From Dipteronia dyeriana (lineage: Eukaryota > Streptophyta > Magnoliopsida > Sapindales > Sapindaceae), in the NCBI GenBank assembly GCA_032871835.1, contig CM065298.1:10155596-10219595 (forward strand): a stretch of DNA of 64,000 nt. Direction: 5' to 3'. The notes under the pieces were generated by a model. That model was given only the letters and a program-made list of their open reading frames with translations. It was not told the DNA's origin and did no database searches. Below are positions 1 through 11,192 of the stretch, piece after piece. The position numbers were made by a program, and so were the translations under genes. Position 1 is the first letter of the stretch. Each line of letters opens with the position of its first letter.

Positions 1-410
1 TGAAGCCTTGTATAATTTCCTCTGCCATCTCGTGCGGTACGAAGTGCGGTTCACTTCGACGCCACATATTGCACTGATTCTGCTGCTCTCCTGCGCGGTA
101 CAAGACGCGGTACGCAACTTGGTCTCGCGCGGTTGCGTACCTCTACTGCTCTGCACACCATTACAAAAACGGTAATAACTTTTTGTAGAAACCTCGGAAT
201 CATGATCTGTTAAGTGAGTTGAAAGGAAGACCTCCGGGGCTTTCCGAAAAGTGGTAATGGACAATGTAGTTCAATCGGAGGAGAGATATATGACCTTCCT
301 AAGTTGGGGTGTCTGCACAAGCTATTTCAAATTCTGCCCTTTAACCTTCAAAACTCTTCAATTAAGCTCAAATACCTTCCGTAGGGAACATGTACCTTCA
401 CAAGGCTCAC
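1..410. other. Unassigned sequence left of the LARD-like LTR fragment
   Basis: No supportable gene. Positions 30-170 are unusually GC-rich and carry short recurring modules built on GCGGTAC and CGCGGT. The rest is AT-rich. By position this should be the remainder of the 3' LTR of the element that follows, but it does not resemble the matching part of the other LTR (3027-3310). It is therefore either a diverged or recombined LTR part or a different repeat. Confidence 0.4.
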
Positions 411-498
411 AAACACATCAAATACCAAAATATACTCGAAAAAAAGAACAAAAGATAGAAAATGGGGACTTCAAAAGGTATATAAATCAATCCGATCA
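411..498 (-). repeat. 3' LTR fragment of the LARD-like element
   Basis: About 88 bp match 3312-3399 with only a few differences and end in the same CCGATCA. Next to it on the internal side is a pyrimidine run (plus strand) that is the polypurine tract on the minus strand. Similarity stops sharply at about 410, so this LTR is truncated or chimeric. Confidence 0.7.
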
Positions 499-500
499 AT

Positions 501-512
501 ACCCCCAAACCT
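501..512 (-). other. Polypurine tract of the LARD-like element
   Basis: On the minus strand it reads GGTTTGGGGGT, directly before the TGATCGG start of the LTR. A GTTTGGGGG-type tract beside the 3' LTR is characteristic of plant Ty3/gypsy elements. Confidence 0.65.
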
Positions 513-3005
513 ATCTTTTGCTCGTCCTTGAGCAAAACTAGAACGGAAAACAGTCAAACAAAATGAACATAATTAAAAACTAAGCTAGACTAGTCCACTT
601 TCGTAGGAAATACGATGACACTTAGCACGTGCCATAAGCCTTTCAACCACTAGGTGATCCCTAGATGGAGAAGTTTTGTCTTCTAAGGGTTTACAGATAC
701 GAACACCTACAAACGTATTACTCTGCAAGAAAGCTGAGATGCAATCCAAACATACCACATAAAAACAACACACGCATGCTAGTATCTCAAATATACCAAT
801 CAATAACAATGCTTCACACAATGCAAGTATGCCAATACTTAGGATGTTTTCGATTTACAAATCAACAATGCTCGAATGCTCAAGATAAAATTTGCCCCGA
901 CTCTATTCCTCACCGGATTACAGTCTGATTTTTTCACTCAGAACCTAGGCGATCACTCTCTAGCAAACACATGCGATTTGAAAGTTATGTTCATGGAATC
1001 TAATATATCGTATATGAGTATATTCAATTAAGCACATTTTATAGTGACAGATATCATGGAAAGAATTGAAATGTCATGAATGTGGAAAGAGCATGCATTG
1101 AGTCATATTCCTAAATATAGACTTTCTAAGAGATCAAATGGACTTTCCCTTACTTGTATTGGGGCCAAGGTGATTTATGGTGGTGTATGGGATGGAATAT
1201 ATGGTAAGAGTAGGAAGGATAAAGTTACTAATCATGTCAAAGTGTTTATAAATATTACAATACTTTAGTTAGCTCTAAAACACATTACATCACAAGTGAC
1301 TAGGCACTAAACTTTACATTGCATATTTTTCCTACACTTGTACTCATTGGTGAGTAACTTTTTATTTGAATAACTTGAAGGATTAAGTGTTTATAATTCA
1401 CACTTAATTTCTCTTCTTCTTTTTTCTTTCTTTCTTTCTTTCTTTTAGCCTTTGCCTTTGCCTTTGCACATTTACAAATAATTGCCTAAGTACACATTTA
1501 CAAAATTTTGAGCAAATATAACTTCTCTAAAGCTATACACCTTAACATGATCAATAACTAGGGTATGACTTGTGTTTGGGTTATGTTGGTGTATGGAGGT
1601 TTAGTGTTTGGGCTCAATTTTTGTAATGAAAACACACATAGTGACGTGAGAGTGTATGGGATATTTATGGAGTTTAAGGACACACTCAAATCCAAAATCA
1701 TTTCTAAAAGTCCATCTAACAAGGGAACATAAATCTCAAAAAGTAGTCCACATGATAAAGTTCTATGGCAATCAATGCAAATTTGAAGTACAATGAGATC
1801 ACAGTTAAGAACAAAATTGGAAAGTGTTTAAAGAGTAAAAACAAAACCCATAAATTTCGCTTTTTAGGCTTAAGTGTAGCTCACGGGTAGCCTCCACTAT
1901 TTTTCTAAGCTAAACAAGCAAAGAGTTCTATCCACCTCAAATTTAAAATATTGGCATTGCACAAGAAAATTTAAGTGATGCATGGAGCTAAAAGCATACT
2001 ATGCATATCTCTACTGGCACACAAAAGAAAGCAACTCAACATGGAGGCCAAAAATTTCAAAAACTGTCGAAATTCAAGTTCGTCCAATGTTCACTCTTTG
2101 GTGCATATATTTAATAGTACTTAATATCATTTGACAAAATTTTAACATCATTAAGTAGACATTTAAATACACACTTTTTATTTAGAAAACATTTCAAAAT
2201 TCGAATTGGAAAAGTGTAAAAATGGATGATGAAAACAGTGTATGTGCAGTTTCGAAAAACAGGACATCCCCATTGACCTTTGATCGAATAAATGATCATA
2301 ACTTTTAAACCGCCACCCAGAATTTTGTGTTCTTTATACATTCAGAATCGTAACAAAAAATCAAAGAACACATCATAGGCGGAAAAATTAATTTCTTCAC
2401 CAATTAGTACAGTTTTAAAGAAACATTTTTCTCAAGAATATTCAAAACAGGACACTTTTTTTAGAGATTTGAAAATTGTCTAAAACAAACACCTTAAGGT
2501 CTAAGCACAATACAAATCCACTCTTAGATCTAAATATAAATGAAAATAAAAGAAAATAAGCATATCATTCCTAACATTAAACGCATGGGCGGTTCCCGTC
2601 CAAGTCGACAACTATTCTACAAGCACTCAAATTAAAGCTCAAAATTTAGAGGAAACCTCTTGTGGCTGCAAACACATGGCCTTTGTGGCGTTGCCGTTTC
2701 ACTTGGAGAGTTGTTACGGTACGATAGATGCACACCTAGTTCTCAAGAGTCGTGTGGTCTTTCCAACCTGATAGTTTCAATTCCTTGCACAAGCACAACT
2801 CAAAAAGCAATCAAATGCATATGCTATAAATAAAATAACAAAACATGACTAACAACTCCATAACCTAGCCTAAACATTGTCGTGCACACAATGAAAGACA
2901 TGAGTAAAAGAGATGCTTATTTTCAACATAACAATCTATTCCGTAAAACAATAAAAATAAGTAAAATGGAATCTAAAACTATCAACAATCAATAAATGTG
3001 CTACC
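513..3005 (-). other. Non-coding internal region of the LARD-like element
   Basis: About 2.5 kb of AT-rich sequence with stops in all frames. No zinc knuckle, protease, integrase, reverse transcriptase or RNase H motif was seen on either strand. A CTTT/CTTTGC simple repeat lies at 1424-1467. Confidence 0.55.
1424..1467. repeat. CTTT / CTTTGC microsatellite
   Basis: A run of CTTT units is followed by three CTTTGC-like units, inside the non-coding element. Confidence 0.85.
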
Positions 3006-3023
3006 TCCCCGACAGCGGCGCCA
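3006..3023 (-). other. Primer binding site, tRNA-Asp type
   Basis: The minus strand reads TGGCGCCGCTGTCGGGGA, which differs at two positions from the usual plant tRNA-Asp primer site (TGGCGCCGTTGCCGGGGA). Three bases separate it from the CA end of the LTR at 3027. This fixes the orientation of the element. Confidence 0.75.
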
Positions 3024-3026
3024 ATT

Positions 3027-3399
3027 TGATGGGGACACGTCGTTGCAGTGTCATTAAATATGAACATTTAAGTTCGGCCTCGCAAGGGCGCAAGTCACAG
3101 AGACTAGCACAACAACAAGCAAGGGATCGATCCACAGGGAGGTGGGATTCACCAACCGTCTCTAATTCTAACTATTATTACAACACTCCAAGCGGACTCG
3201 TGTGTTACGTGTGTGAAAAAGTGAATAATAATATAACTAAATAACTTATGTAAATGATATATACAATGATAGATGGAATGGAGATATGCATGAAATGTTG
3301 TTACACTAGGGAAACACATCAAATACCAAAATATACTCGAAAACAAGAACAAAAGGTAGAAAATGGGGACTTCAAAAGGTATATAAATCGATCCGATCA
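3027..3399 (-). repeat. 5' LTR of the LARD-like element
   Basis: A 373-bp sequence bounded by TG and CA on either strand. Its first 88 bp (minus-strand sense) are shared with 411-498. Near its end it carries CTGTGGATCGATCC, a motif common in plant Ty3/gypsy LTRs. Confidence 0.7.
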
Positions 3400-3476
3400 A
3401 GAGTTGTTGGCCAAGATGAACTCTAGACTAAAAAACTTGTCCACATGCTAGATGTTGGAAAGAGGCCAAGTGACAA

Positions 3477-4187
3477 GAAGAGGCTTGGGTTTGAAGATGA
3501 CAAGAAAAGGCTTGGGCTTGAAGAGACAATGTGTCCTCCACTCCAAGCAATACCATTTTTGTAAGAAGCATGAACTTCAATGGGTCCTCTTCTCATCAAT
3601 CACCTAGAAAGAAACTTGACCTAGGAGAGTGTTCAAGTAGTGCTCAAGTGAAAGTGGCACCAAGAAGCCTACCTCAAGCCCATCCTACAAGGGCTCCTCA
3701 AGTTAACTTCCCTCAACCGAAAGCTTATAAAGGGAAGATACCTATCATACAAGCTAAACCAAGGAAGCAATCAAGTCTTGCTAGACAACAAAGAAGGAAA
3801 GCTCCTCAACAACAATCAAGACAACCACAAAGACATGGGAAAGCTCCAATGCATCCTCAAGGTTATGGTATGATTATTAACTTCATTCCTACATATCATT
3901 TTTATGGTATTGATGGTCACATTAGACCAAATTGCTTTAGATATATTAAATTGTGTAGAATTGAAAGCATGACAGAGAAGAAGAAGACTAAAGCCATGAC
4001 GCATGTAACTAGGAAAAATGGAACAACTTTGCATGATCCTAGGACAATTAGAGCCCATGTACCATTGACCACTAGGAAGAAAAATATTGCACCTAGGTGG
4101 ATTAGAAAGGTTGAACACTTTTGCCATGTTACACAAATTGCCTTGAATGCTCATTCTTGTGATGTTTGGTATTTGGATAGTGGGTGC
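3477..4187 (+). pseudogene. Copia A gag C-terminal part with start of protease (broken)
   Basis: The readable frame 3531-4187 is rich in Pro, Gln, Lys and Arg, as in the linker between capsid and nucleocapsid of SIRE-like gag proteins. It is followed by a zinc knuckle reading YHFYGIDGHIRPNC (about 3893-3935), in which the first two cysteines of the CX2CX4HX4C pattern are tyrosines, so it should not bind zinc. The frame ends in WYLDSGC at 4168-4187, the aspartic-protease active-site motif, exactly where the solo LTR begins. The capsid half of gag is missing upstream. Confidence 0.75.
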
Positions 4188-4535
4188 TGTAAAGTCCTCA
4201 TTTGTTGATTGGCTTATTTCGTGAACAAATCACATTTTTGGGGTATTATATAAGGGTAGCTTAGGCTCTCAAGACCTCAAGAGGAGAAGCACCGAAGGTA
4301 AATTCTTGTGCTTACTTGCTTTGAAGAGATAGTTGCACACACTCACATATTCATGCATAACTCTTATTCATATATGTTGAGTGTTTATACTTGTGTGCAT
4401 TTTGATTTAAATGACTCTTGTTGATTTATTTGCATATTGTAATTAGAGTTTTATGTCATGCTAGGCATTAGAATAGGATGCACTTTCATCACTCTTGAAC
4501 TTGTTGAAAATGTGTGTTTGAGTGTTGAAAAATCA

Positions 4536-4850
4536 GGTTGTGCGCTGGTGGTGCACTACTCGACCAACGTACCTCACTAGTGCAACATTCCAGTGGAACG
4601 CTGCTAGTCATGCTCCACTGAGTTACGCTGTTGCACCCGCGAATAGTTGAAAAAAGTGGGCGTGCATTGGTGATGCGCTACTCGACTAGCGCAACCTCAC
4701 CAGCGTAAACATTCCAGAGGATTTACGCAGGTGTTACACCATTGGGATGCGCCACTTGTCCAGCGCCTATTGTAAAATTAGACTGTGCGCTGGTGGTGCG
4801 CTACTCGACCAGCGCATGTCACCAGCGCATGTCACCAGCGCACACAGAGG
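4536..4850 (+). repeat. GC-rich palindromic module block in the family-A LTR
   Basis: Several copies of a module containing GCGCTGGTGGTGCGCTACTC, with CGACCAGCGCA and CACCAGCGCA partners that can pair with GCGCTGGTG. The same block occurs at 27333-27640 and, inverted, at 61395-61690. Confidence 0.8.
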
Positions 4851-4893
4851 AAGCTGGAACATTTTTTCCAAAATAACCTCACTTTGTTTGGAT

Positions 4894-4895
<2 letters not shown>

Positions 4896-4949
<54 letters not shown>
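4896..4949. repeat. TA dinucleotide microsatellite
   Basis: About 27 uninterrupted TA units inside the solo LTR. The equivalent place in the other two family LTRs has only a few units. Confidence 0.95.
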
Positions 4950-4950
<1 letters not shown>

Positions 4951-5834
4951 CTCAGTGCATTAAGGTCGTAGAGGAGTTAAGAATATCATATATTTTCCTT
5001 AGGACACATTTCAAAGGAAAAACTCTTCCAAGAACTCATTTTTAATCACTCAAAGCATTCCCATGTGCATCAAAACTTCATCTTGCATCATCTAAGTTCA
5101 TTTAGAGTGCATCAATGGATAAGGTTGCTTCATCACATCTTGTTTGGTAAGTTCTTCACTATCTTCTTACAAGTTAAGTGTATTATTTGCTAAACCTTCT
5201 CTTTAATTATTTGTATACTCTTAGAACATTTTCCAGAAACAAATTAGAGATTGTTGTGATGCCATGATTGAGTGTTGTATTATGATAGCTTCATAGGATT
5301 GTTGATCTATGTTTAGCTAAGCTTCTTGAACATGTCATTTAGCTCATGATATCTAGGACTGCATTAATTGTCATCTCATTATCCTAGATAAGCATATAGG
5401 GTTTCCTAGCCTTGTTTGTTCATTGAATATCATCATATATTCACTTAGGACATTTTATCTCTTCATTGAGAAGTAAGTCTTGTGTTGCTTCTGGGAGTAG
5501 GTAGCTTAAATCACAAGCAAGATTGACTAGGTTCACTTATACCAGGATTAGGTAGTGGTGGTGAATTTAAACCGGGATTGGGTTGTAATTCTCTTGCCAT
5601 TAGTGGATTCGAGGTTCTAGTGTGACGCACTCATCAGCCCGTGGTTTTTCCCATTTGGAGGGTTTCCACGTATATCTCAAGTGTCTTTATTATTTCCGTA
5701 TTTTTACACGTGATTTTAGTGTAACTAGCTAGGGGCATTTTCGTCATCTTGACCTTTAACGAAAATTGGGTAAAAATCTATTCACCCCCCCCCCCCTCTA
5801 GATTAATATTATACACACCGTCATATTTGTTTCA

Positions 5835-6850
5835 GGTGCACTAGGCACATGACTGGAAATAAGAGTTTCGTTAAGACTCTTATGATGGAGGAGGGAGGAA
5901 ATGTCACCTTTGGTGATGGATCCAGAAAGAAGGTTAGTGGAAAGGGAACCATTTCCATTCCCGAAATACCCTCAATTTCCAATGGTTTGTATGTTGATGG
6001 TTTAAAAGCTAATTTGATAAGCATTTCACATCTTAGTGATGAAGGATTTTTCGTCTTTTTTAGGAAAGATGATTGTTCTATCCTATTGCCAAATGGACAA
6101 ACCTTGTTAAAAGGTATGAGATCTAGCAACAATTGCTATTGTCTTGAGGCTAGAGGTGTCTCTTGCAATGTGTCCAAGGATGAACAAATTGAGTTGTGTC
6201 ATGAAAGACTTGGTCACATGAACTATAGGGATTTACGAATCTTAGATAAGTTCAATGTTGTGCGAGGCCTTCCCAAGCTTGGGAAAAAGGTGAATTGTAT
6301 TTGTGGACCTTGTCAATAAGGGAAGCAAACCAAAAGTATGCATAAAAAGGGCAAGTATTTATCCACCAAGGAACCTCCTGAGCTTCTCCACATGGATCTT
6401 ATGGGTCCCATGCAAACCGAGAGTTTAGGTCGAAAGAGATACATTTTTGTGTGTGTAGATGACTTCTTTAGGTACACATGGACTTATTTTCTTAGAGAAA
6501 AATCTGCAACCTTTGATAAGTTTAAAATGCTTTGTTCCAAAATTCAAAATGAAATGAACTCCAAGATTAAAAGCATTAAAAGGATTAGGAGTGACCATGA
6601 GAAGGAATTTGAGAATGCTCATTTTTAAAACTATTGCAATAGTCTAGGCATCTCTCATGAGTTTTCGGCTCCTAGGACACCTCAACAAAATGGAGTTATT
6701 GAGAGGAAAAATAGGGTTCTTCAAGAAATGGCCTGTGTGATGTTGCTTAGCAATAATGTCCCTAGGAATCTTTGGGCCGAAGCCGTTAATACGGCATACT
6801 ACATAGAAAATAGAGTCTTTCTAAGGCCCCACACTAGGCAAACCTCCTAT
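5835..6850 (+). pseudogene. Copia A protease tail and integrase (broken)
   Basis: It resumes the protease with TRHMTGN and continues into the integrase. The zinc-binding part is LCHERLGHM ... CGPCQ (about 6197-6316), followed at once by a TAG stop. The catalytic core follows: HMDLMGP with the first Asp (about 6380), DDFFRYTW, RSDHEKEFEN with the second Asp, a stop near 6628, and TPQQNGVIERKNR with the catalytic Glu (about 6680-6720). The acidic triad is still readable although the frame is interrupted at least twice. A shift just before 6856 leads into the reverse-transcriptase part. Confidence 0.85.
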
Positions 6851-6855
6851 GAGTT

Positions 6856-8619
6856 ATGGGTATAAAGCCAAATGTTAGCTATTTCCACACCTTTGGAAGC
6901 AAATGCTACATTTTGAATGACCATGATCAACTTGGAAAATTTGATGCTAAGAGTGATGAGGGTATCTTCATTGGCTATGCCTTAAATAGTAGAGCCTATA
7001 GAGTTTTCAATCTAAAAACTAGGACCGTAATGGAATCATCTAATGTTGTTATTGATGTTACTAGGCTCAAATCTAATTACCATGAGGAGGAGGTAGATCT
7101 AGTTGATGACTCCCATTTGGAGAAGGTTGTTGATGTTTCTAATGTTGAAAAGACTAACCTTGATGATGACATAACACAACCTATTGATAGGATTCCTCTC
7201 TTGAACTCAAAAGAACCTGCTCCACGGGTTAGGAAACTCTATGACAAAGATGACATCATTGGAGAGGTTAGTGAGGGTGTTAGGACTATGCATCAAATGG
7301 CTAATCTAATTAGCTACACTTGTTACACCTCTCAAATAGAAACCAAGAAGGTTGATAAAACCTTAAAGGATGAATTTTAGGTTTTTGCTATGAAAGAAGA
7401 GCTTAACCAATTTGAAAGAAATGAGGTTTGGACTCTAAATCCTAGGCCCAAGAACACCAATGTGATAGGCACCAAGTGGTTTTATAGGAACAAATCCAAT
7501 GAGGATGGCAATATTGAGCGAAACAAGGCTAGGCTTGTAGTACAAGGGTACTCCCAAATTGAGGGTATTGACTTTGAGGAGACATTTGCTCCCGTTGCTA
7601 GGATTGAGTCCATTAGGCTTCTTTTATCCATTTCTTGTTTGCATAAGTTCAAATTATATCAAATAGATGTTAAGAGTACCTTCTTCAATGGTTTCTTACA
7701 AGAGGAAGTGTTTGTTGAGCAACCCAAAGGGTTTGTAGATCCTCACCACCCTAATCATGTCTATCATCTCAAGAAAGCTTTATATGGGTTGAAACAAGCA
7801 CCAAGGGCTTGGTAGGAGCGTCTCACCCAATATCTTATAGACAATGGCTACACTAGGGGTAGTGTTGACAAGACTCTATTCATCAAGAAAGACAAAGATG
7901 ATCTATTTATAGCTCAATTCTATGTTGATGATATAGTCTTTGGGTCCACAAATGACACCAAAGTTCAATAATTTGTTGATGTCATGTCTCATAAGTTTGA
8001 GATGAGCCTTGTTGGTGAGCTAAGTTACTTTCTAGGTTTACAAATTAAGCAAATGGATGATGGGATTTTCCTATCCCAAGCTAAGTATGCCAAAAACCTA
8101 GTGAAGAAATTTGGCCTTGAAAGTGCCAAAATATGTGATACACCCATGAGTACCATTTTGAAGCTAAACAAGGATGCTAGTGGTAAAAGTGTGGACCAAA
8201 CTTTATATCGTGGCATGATTGGTAGCTTGCTCTATTTGGTCGCAAGTAGGCTCGATATCTCTTTTAGTGTGGGTGTGTGTGCTAGGTACCAATCGAATCC
8301 TAATGAGTACCATCTCTCTTCTGTTAAGAGAATCATTCCTTATATGAATGGGACATCTAACTATGGAATTTGATACTCTTTTGACACTAATCCTAGTCTT
8401 GTAGGCTTAAGTGACGCAGATTGGGCAGGAAACTGTGATGATAGGAAAAGTACATCGGGCGGTTGCTTATTCTTTCGGAACAACCTTGTCTCTTGGTTTT
8501 GTAATAAGTAAATTCGATTTCCTTGTCAACGACTGAGGCCGAATACATAGCTGCTGGGAGTGGATGCACACAACTTCTTTGGATGAAGCAAATGCTAGTC
8601 GACTATGGATTCAATCAAG
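6856..8619 (+). pseudogene. Copia A integrase tail, reverse transcriptase and RNase H (broken)
   Basis: First the integrase C-terminal linker (FGSKCYILN ... GIFIGYA), then the copia reverse transcriptase: [55 protein letters not shown], then a TAG stop at about 7813. The catalytic FYVDDIVFGST follows at about 7918-7950 and FLGLQIKQ after it. The RNase H part begins with LSDADWAGNCDDRKSTSG (about 8408-8460) and ends with STTEAEYIAAGSG (about 8523-8560). There are four or more stops or shifts. It is cut at 8620-8624 by element B and continues at 25499. Confidence 0.85.
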
Positions 8620-8624
8620 GTACT

Positions 8625-9566
8625 TGTAGGGAAAAAACGGGTTCAAAACGTAACGGAAGCGTGAGAAATACGAATTTAGGGTTTGCATATAAACAAAAAA
8701 ATTCCCCTTTATACAACGAGAACCTTAACCCTAGATTAATTGACGTATATAAAAGTATCGTACCTTATTCTCGTGACGATTGAACAAGCGTCGAATTGAT
8801 TCGTAAGATCTTCCAATCCAATCACGAACGTGAATCACCTTAGAGTGTGGGCTCCCTTACCTTTTATTGTATACCTGAGGATGGAGACAAAGCAAAATCT
8901 TTTCTTTGTTAGTTACAAATATCCTCCAAGAGAAAAATCCAAGAACGTCCGGTCACTTGTGAATTATCAATCAATTTGATAGAAACTCACGTGAACCTTG
9001 ATTCGATGTTGTACACAAAATCTTTTTGATGTAAAGGATATTAGTATACTATTGAAAACAAAAATGTTCCCTTTTTTTCTCTACTTGGCCGAATTCACAC
9101 ACTATTGTTTAGAGATGATCGAATTTTGAGAGAGTAAATTTTATCTAGAGTAAAATCAGATTTTACTCTCTCAAAATTCCTATGATGGCCGAATTCTTCA
9201 CTAAGAAAAATAGGGCTGGCCGAAATTCACCCCTAATTACCTTAGAGATAGCCGAAATTTACATGCTCATATATATAGGATCATAAATCCTTTCCTAAGA
9301 AGGATTTGCTTGGTTGGCAAGAATCATTTCCTTAGGTGGATTTATTTGGTAGTTAAGAATCCTTATCTAAAAGGAAATCTAACTTCTCCTATATTCATAT
9401 GAGCTGGCCGAAAATCATCTCTTTGATATAGATTAGGAGAGTTCAATCTTTCCTAAGAAGGATTACTTGATGGACAAGAATCCTATCCTTAGGTAGATTA
9501 ACTTGGTGGTTAAGAATCATATTCAAAAAAGAATTCTACCATTAAGTAGTTTTACTTGGTGGTTAA
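8625..9566 (-). repeat. Outermost LTR segment of element B (partial)
   Basis: Matches the first roughly 940 bp (plus-strand sense) of the complete LTR at 23026-25498, starting TGTAGGGAAAAAACGG. It stops before the rest of the LTR and passes into an inverted LTR arm at about 9567. Confidence 0.85.
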
Positions 9567-9892
9567 GGCGTGTGAGCATGTAAATTTCGGCTAGCTCTAA
9601 GGTAATTAGGGGTGAATTTTGGCCAGTCCTATTTTTCTTAGTGAAGAATTCGGCCATCATAGGAATTTTATCTAGAGTAAAATCAGATTTTACTCTCTCA
9701 AAATTCCTATGATGGCCGAATTCTTCACTAAGAAAAATAGGGCTGGCCGAAATTCACCCCTAATTACCTTAGAGCTAGCCGAAATTTACATGCTCATATA
9801 TATAGGATCATAAATCCTTTCCTAAGAAGGATTTGCTTGGTCGGCCAACCCTATTTTTCTTAGTGAAGAATTCTTAGTGACAAGAGACCGAA
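9567..9892. repeat. Inverted and direct LTR pieces forming a 96-bp-arm palindrome
   Basis: 9574-9669 is the near-perfect reverse complement of 9700-9795, with a spacer of about 30 bp that is itself partly palindromic. The right arm continues as a direct copy of LTR sequence also seen at 9137-9312 and 11065-11233. A short inverted scrap (about 9850-9890) leads into the gag fragment. Confidence 0.85.
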
Positions 9893-10992
9893 ATTAAATT
9901 CCTCTTGAATTGTGGTACATAATAAACGTTTATTAAAACTAAATGCCTATAAGAATCAAAATTGATTCTAATATCTCCCACTACACTAGTAGACACCAAC
10001 GCTCCATTGCCTAAATGCAAGTTGAATTCATTCTTATCCAGTCTATTCCTTTGACCCTTTTCACTACAAAAGAAACACTTTCCTTTGATCTTGGTTACTT
10101 TCTTGGTCTCCTTCTAAGAAGGCTCAAATTGCTTTTTCTTTTGTTATCTCTTGACCTTCTAACGGGTCTTAACAGTAGCAACTTTACCAACCATATGAAT
10201 CTTTGTCTAGAGACATCATAATATCGGCAGCAATCTCAATTCTTTCATGTTGCTGTTGTAACACGTTGGAGATGATGGCCATAATGTAACGTACATTTAG
10301 CCATCTCTTCTAAAGACTTCCACTACTAATACTCATTTCTTTGCTCCTGAGTAGATTCATTAGTTTGGTGGTTAAGGAATATACAGAATGAACTTATACT
10401 TTTCAATTTGCAACAACAACCCAATATTCCTTTTCCATGTGACATAATTATCATCAGTTAAAGTATTATCTTTTAGGATATTGATTAGGGATGGGGTCAT
10501 GATTTCTTTTTAATAACAAAAATTATATAAGTAAATAATCATGTTTAAGCACTTTTGAATATTTATCTTGAATTAAATAAAATAATTCAATCGGAAAAAT
10601 TCAAAGGTGATCCAACACCCATAAATGTCACGCCTCCTTTGGGAGTTCACAATATTTACTAGTTAGACTAGGTCCCACCTAATTGTTAACATAACAACAA
10701 ACGTTTTCAATTTTAGTCTTGTGATTTTATTAACAAGAACTCTTGGGAGGATATTAATAAACTCACATTGAGTGTGTTACCAAGTTATCGACCTTCAATA
10801 GAATCCCTCAAGAATATCCCTCATTTGGGAGTAGATATCGTTTGGACTAACTGTCTAGTCTATCATTGTAAGGAAGTATCTTGCTAAATTCCATTCATGA
10901 ATACCTCTTGGGAGGTTATTCACGAATCATAAAGCTCAACTAAACTTGGAGGCCGTAGGTGTTCCAAAACACCTTCTCCCACTCAATTGTTT
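9893..10992 (-). pseudogene. Captured leader and gag fragment of element B, with internal deletions
   Basis: Matches 20569-22130 in the same orientation. It lacks the equivalents of about 20726-20877 and 21033-21332, so most of the capsid coding and the region before the zinc knuckle are lost. The part around the gag start and the 5' leader is kept. It has no usable frame. It lies between two incomplete LTR segments, as expected if it is the remnant of the internal region of a tandem second copy. Confidence 0.8.
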
Positions 10993-11192
10993 AAGGCGTG
11001 TGAGCATGTAAATTTCGGCTAGCTCTAAGGTAATTAGGGGTGAATTTCGGCCATCATAGGAATTTTATCTAGAGTAAAATCAGATTTTACTCTCTCAAAA
11101 TTTCTATGATGGCCGAATTCTTCACTAAGAAAAATAGGGCTGGCCGAAATTCACCCCTAATTACCTTAGAGCTAGCCGAAATTTACATGCTC
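10993..11192. repeat. Second LTR palindrome in the left part of element B
   Basis: 11002-11066 is the reverse complement of most of 11097-11192. The left arm has lost about 30 bp present in the palindrome at 9574-9795. The two palindromes bracket the captured gag fragment. Confidence 0.8.

Larger units (their letters stand above)
411..3399 (-). mobile_element. Non-coding LTR retroelement (LARD-like), minus strand
   Basis: Read on the minus strand this has a 5' LTR (3027-3399), a primer site resembling the 3' end of tRNA-Asp, about 2.5 kb of internal DNA, a purine tract of the kind found next to plant Ty3/gypsy 3' LTRs, and an LTR fragment. The internal part holds no open frame longer than about 80 codons and no recognisable gag or pol motif. 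That fits a large retrotransposon derivative mobilised in trans. The purine tract is preceded by a TTGCTCaaGGACGAGCAAA-type motif that is common near the 3' end of Athila/Tat-type gypsy elements, so the helper was probably of that group (inference). It appears to lie in the gag region of copia element A, because gag-like sequence begins right after it. Confidence 0.6.
4188..5834 (+). mobile_element. Solo LTR of family A inserted in protease codons
   Basis: A 1,647-bp sequence starting TGTAAAGTCCTCA and ending TTTGTTTCA, flanked by GGTGC on both sides (4183-4187 and 5835-5839). It is the same family as the LTRs at 26981-28576 and 60309-62034, with no internal region attached. Removing it with one copy of GGTGC rejoins the DSGC and TRHMTG parts of the copia protease. 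It contains a GC-rich block of repeated GCGCTGGTG / CACCAGCGC modules (4536-4850), a TA microsatellite, and a poly-C run near its 3' end. Confidence 0.92.

Noticed and set aside
3816..4154. Minus-strand frame of 112 codons opposite copia A gag
   Set aside because: Shadow of the gag frame. The gag reading on the plus strand has the expected motifs.
4747..5045. Open frames across the TA microsatellite (Ile-Tyr repeats)
   Set aside because: The frames exist only because TA repeats contain no stop in those phases. They lie in a solo LTR.
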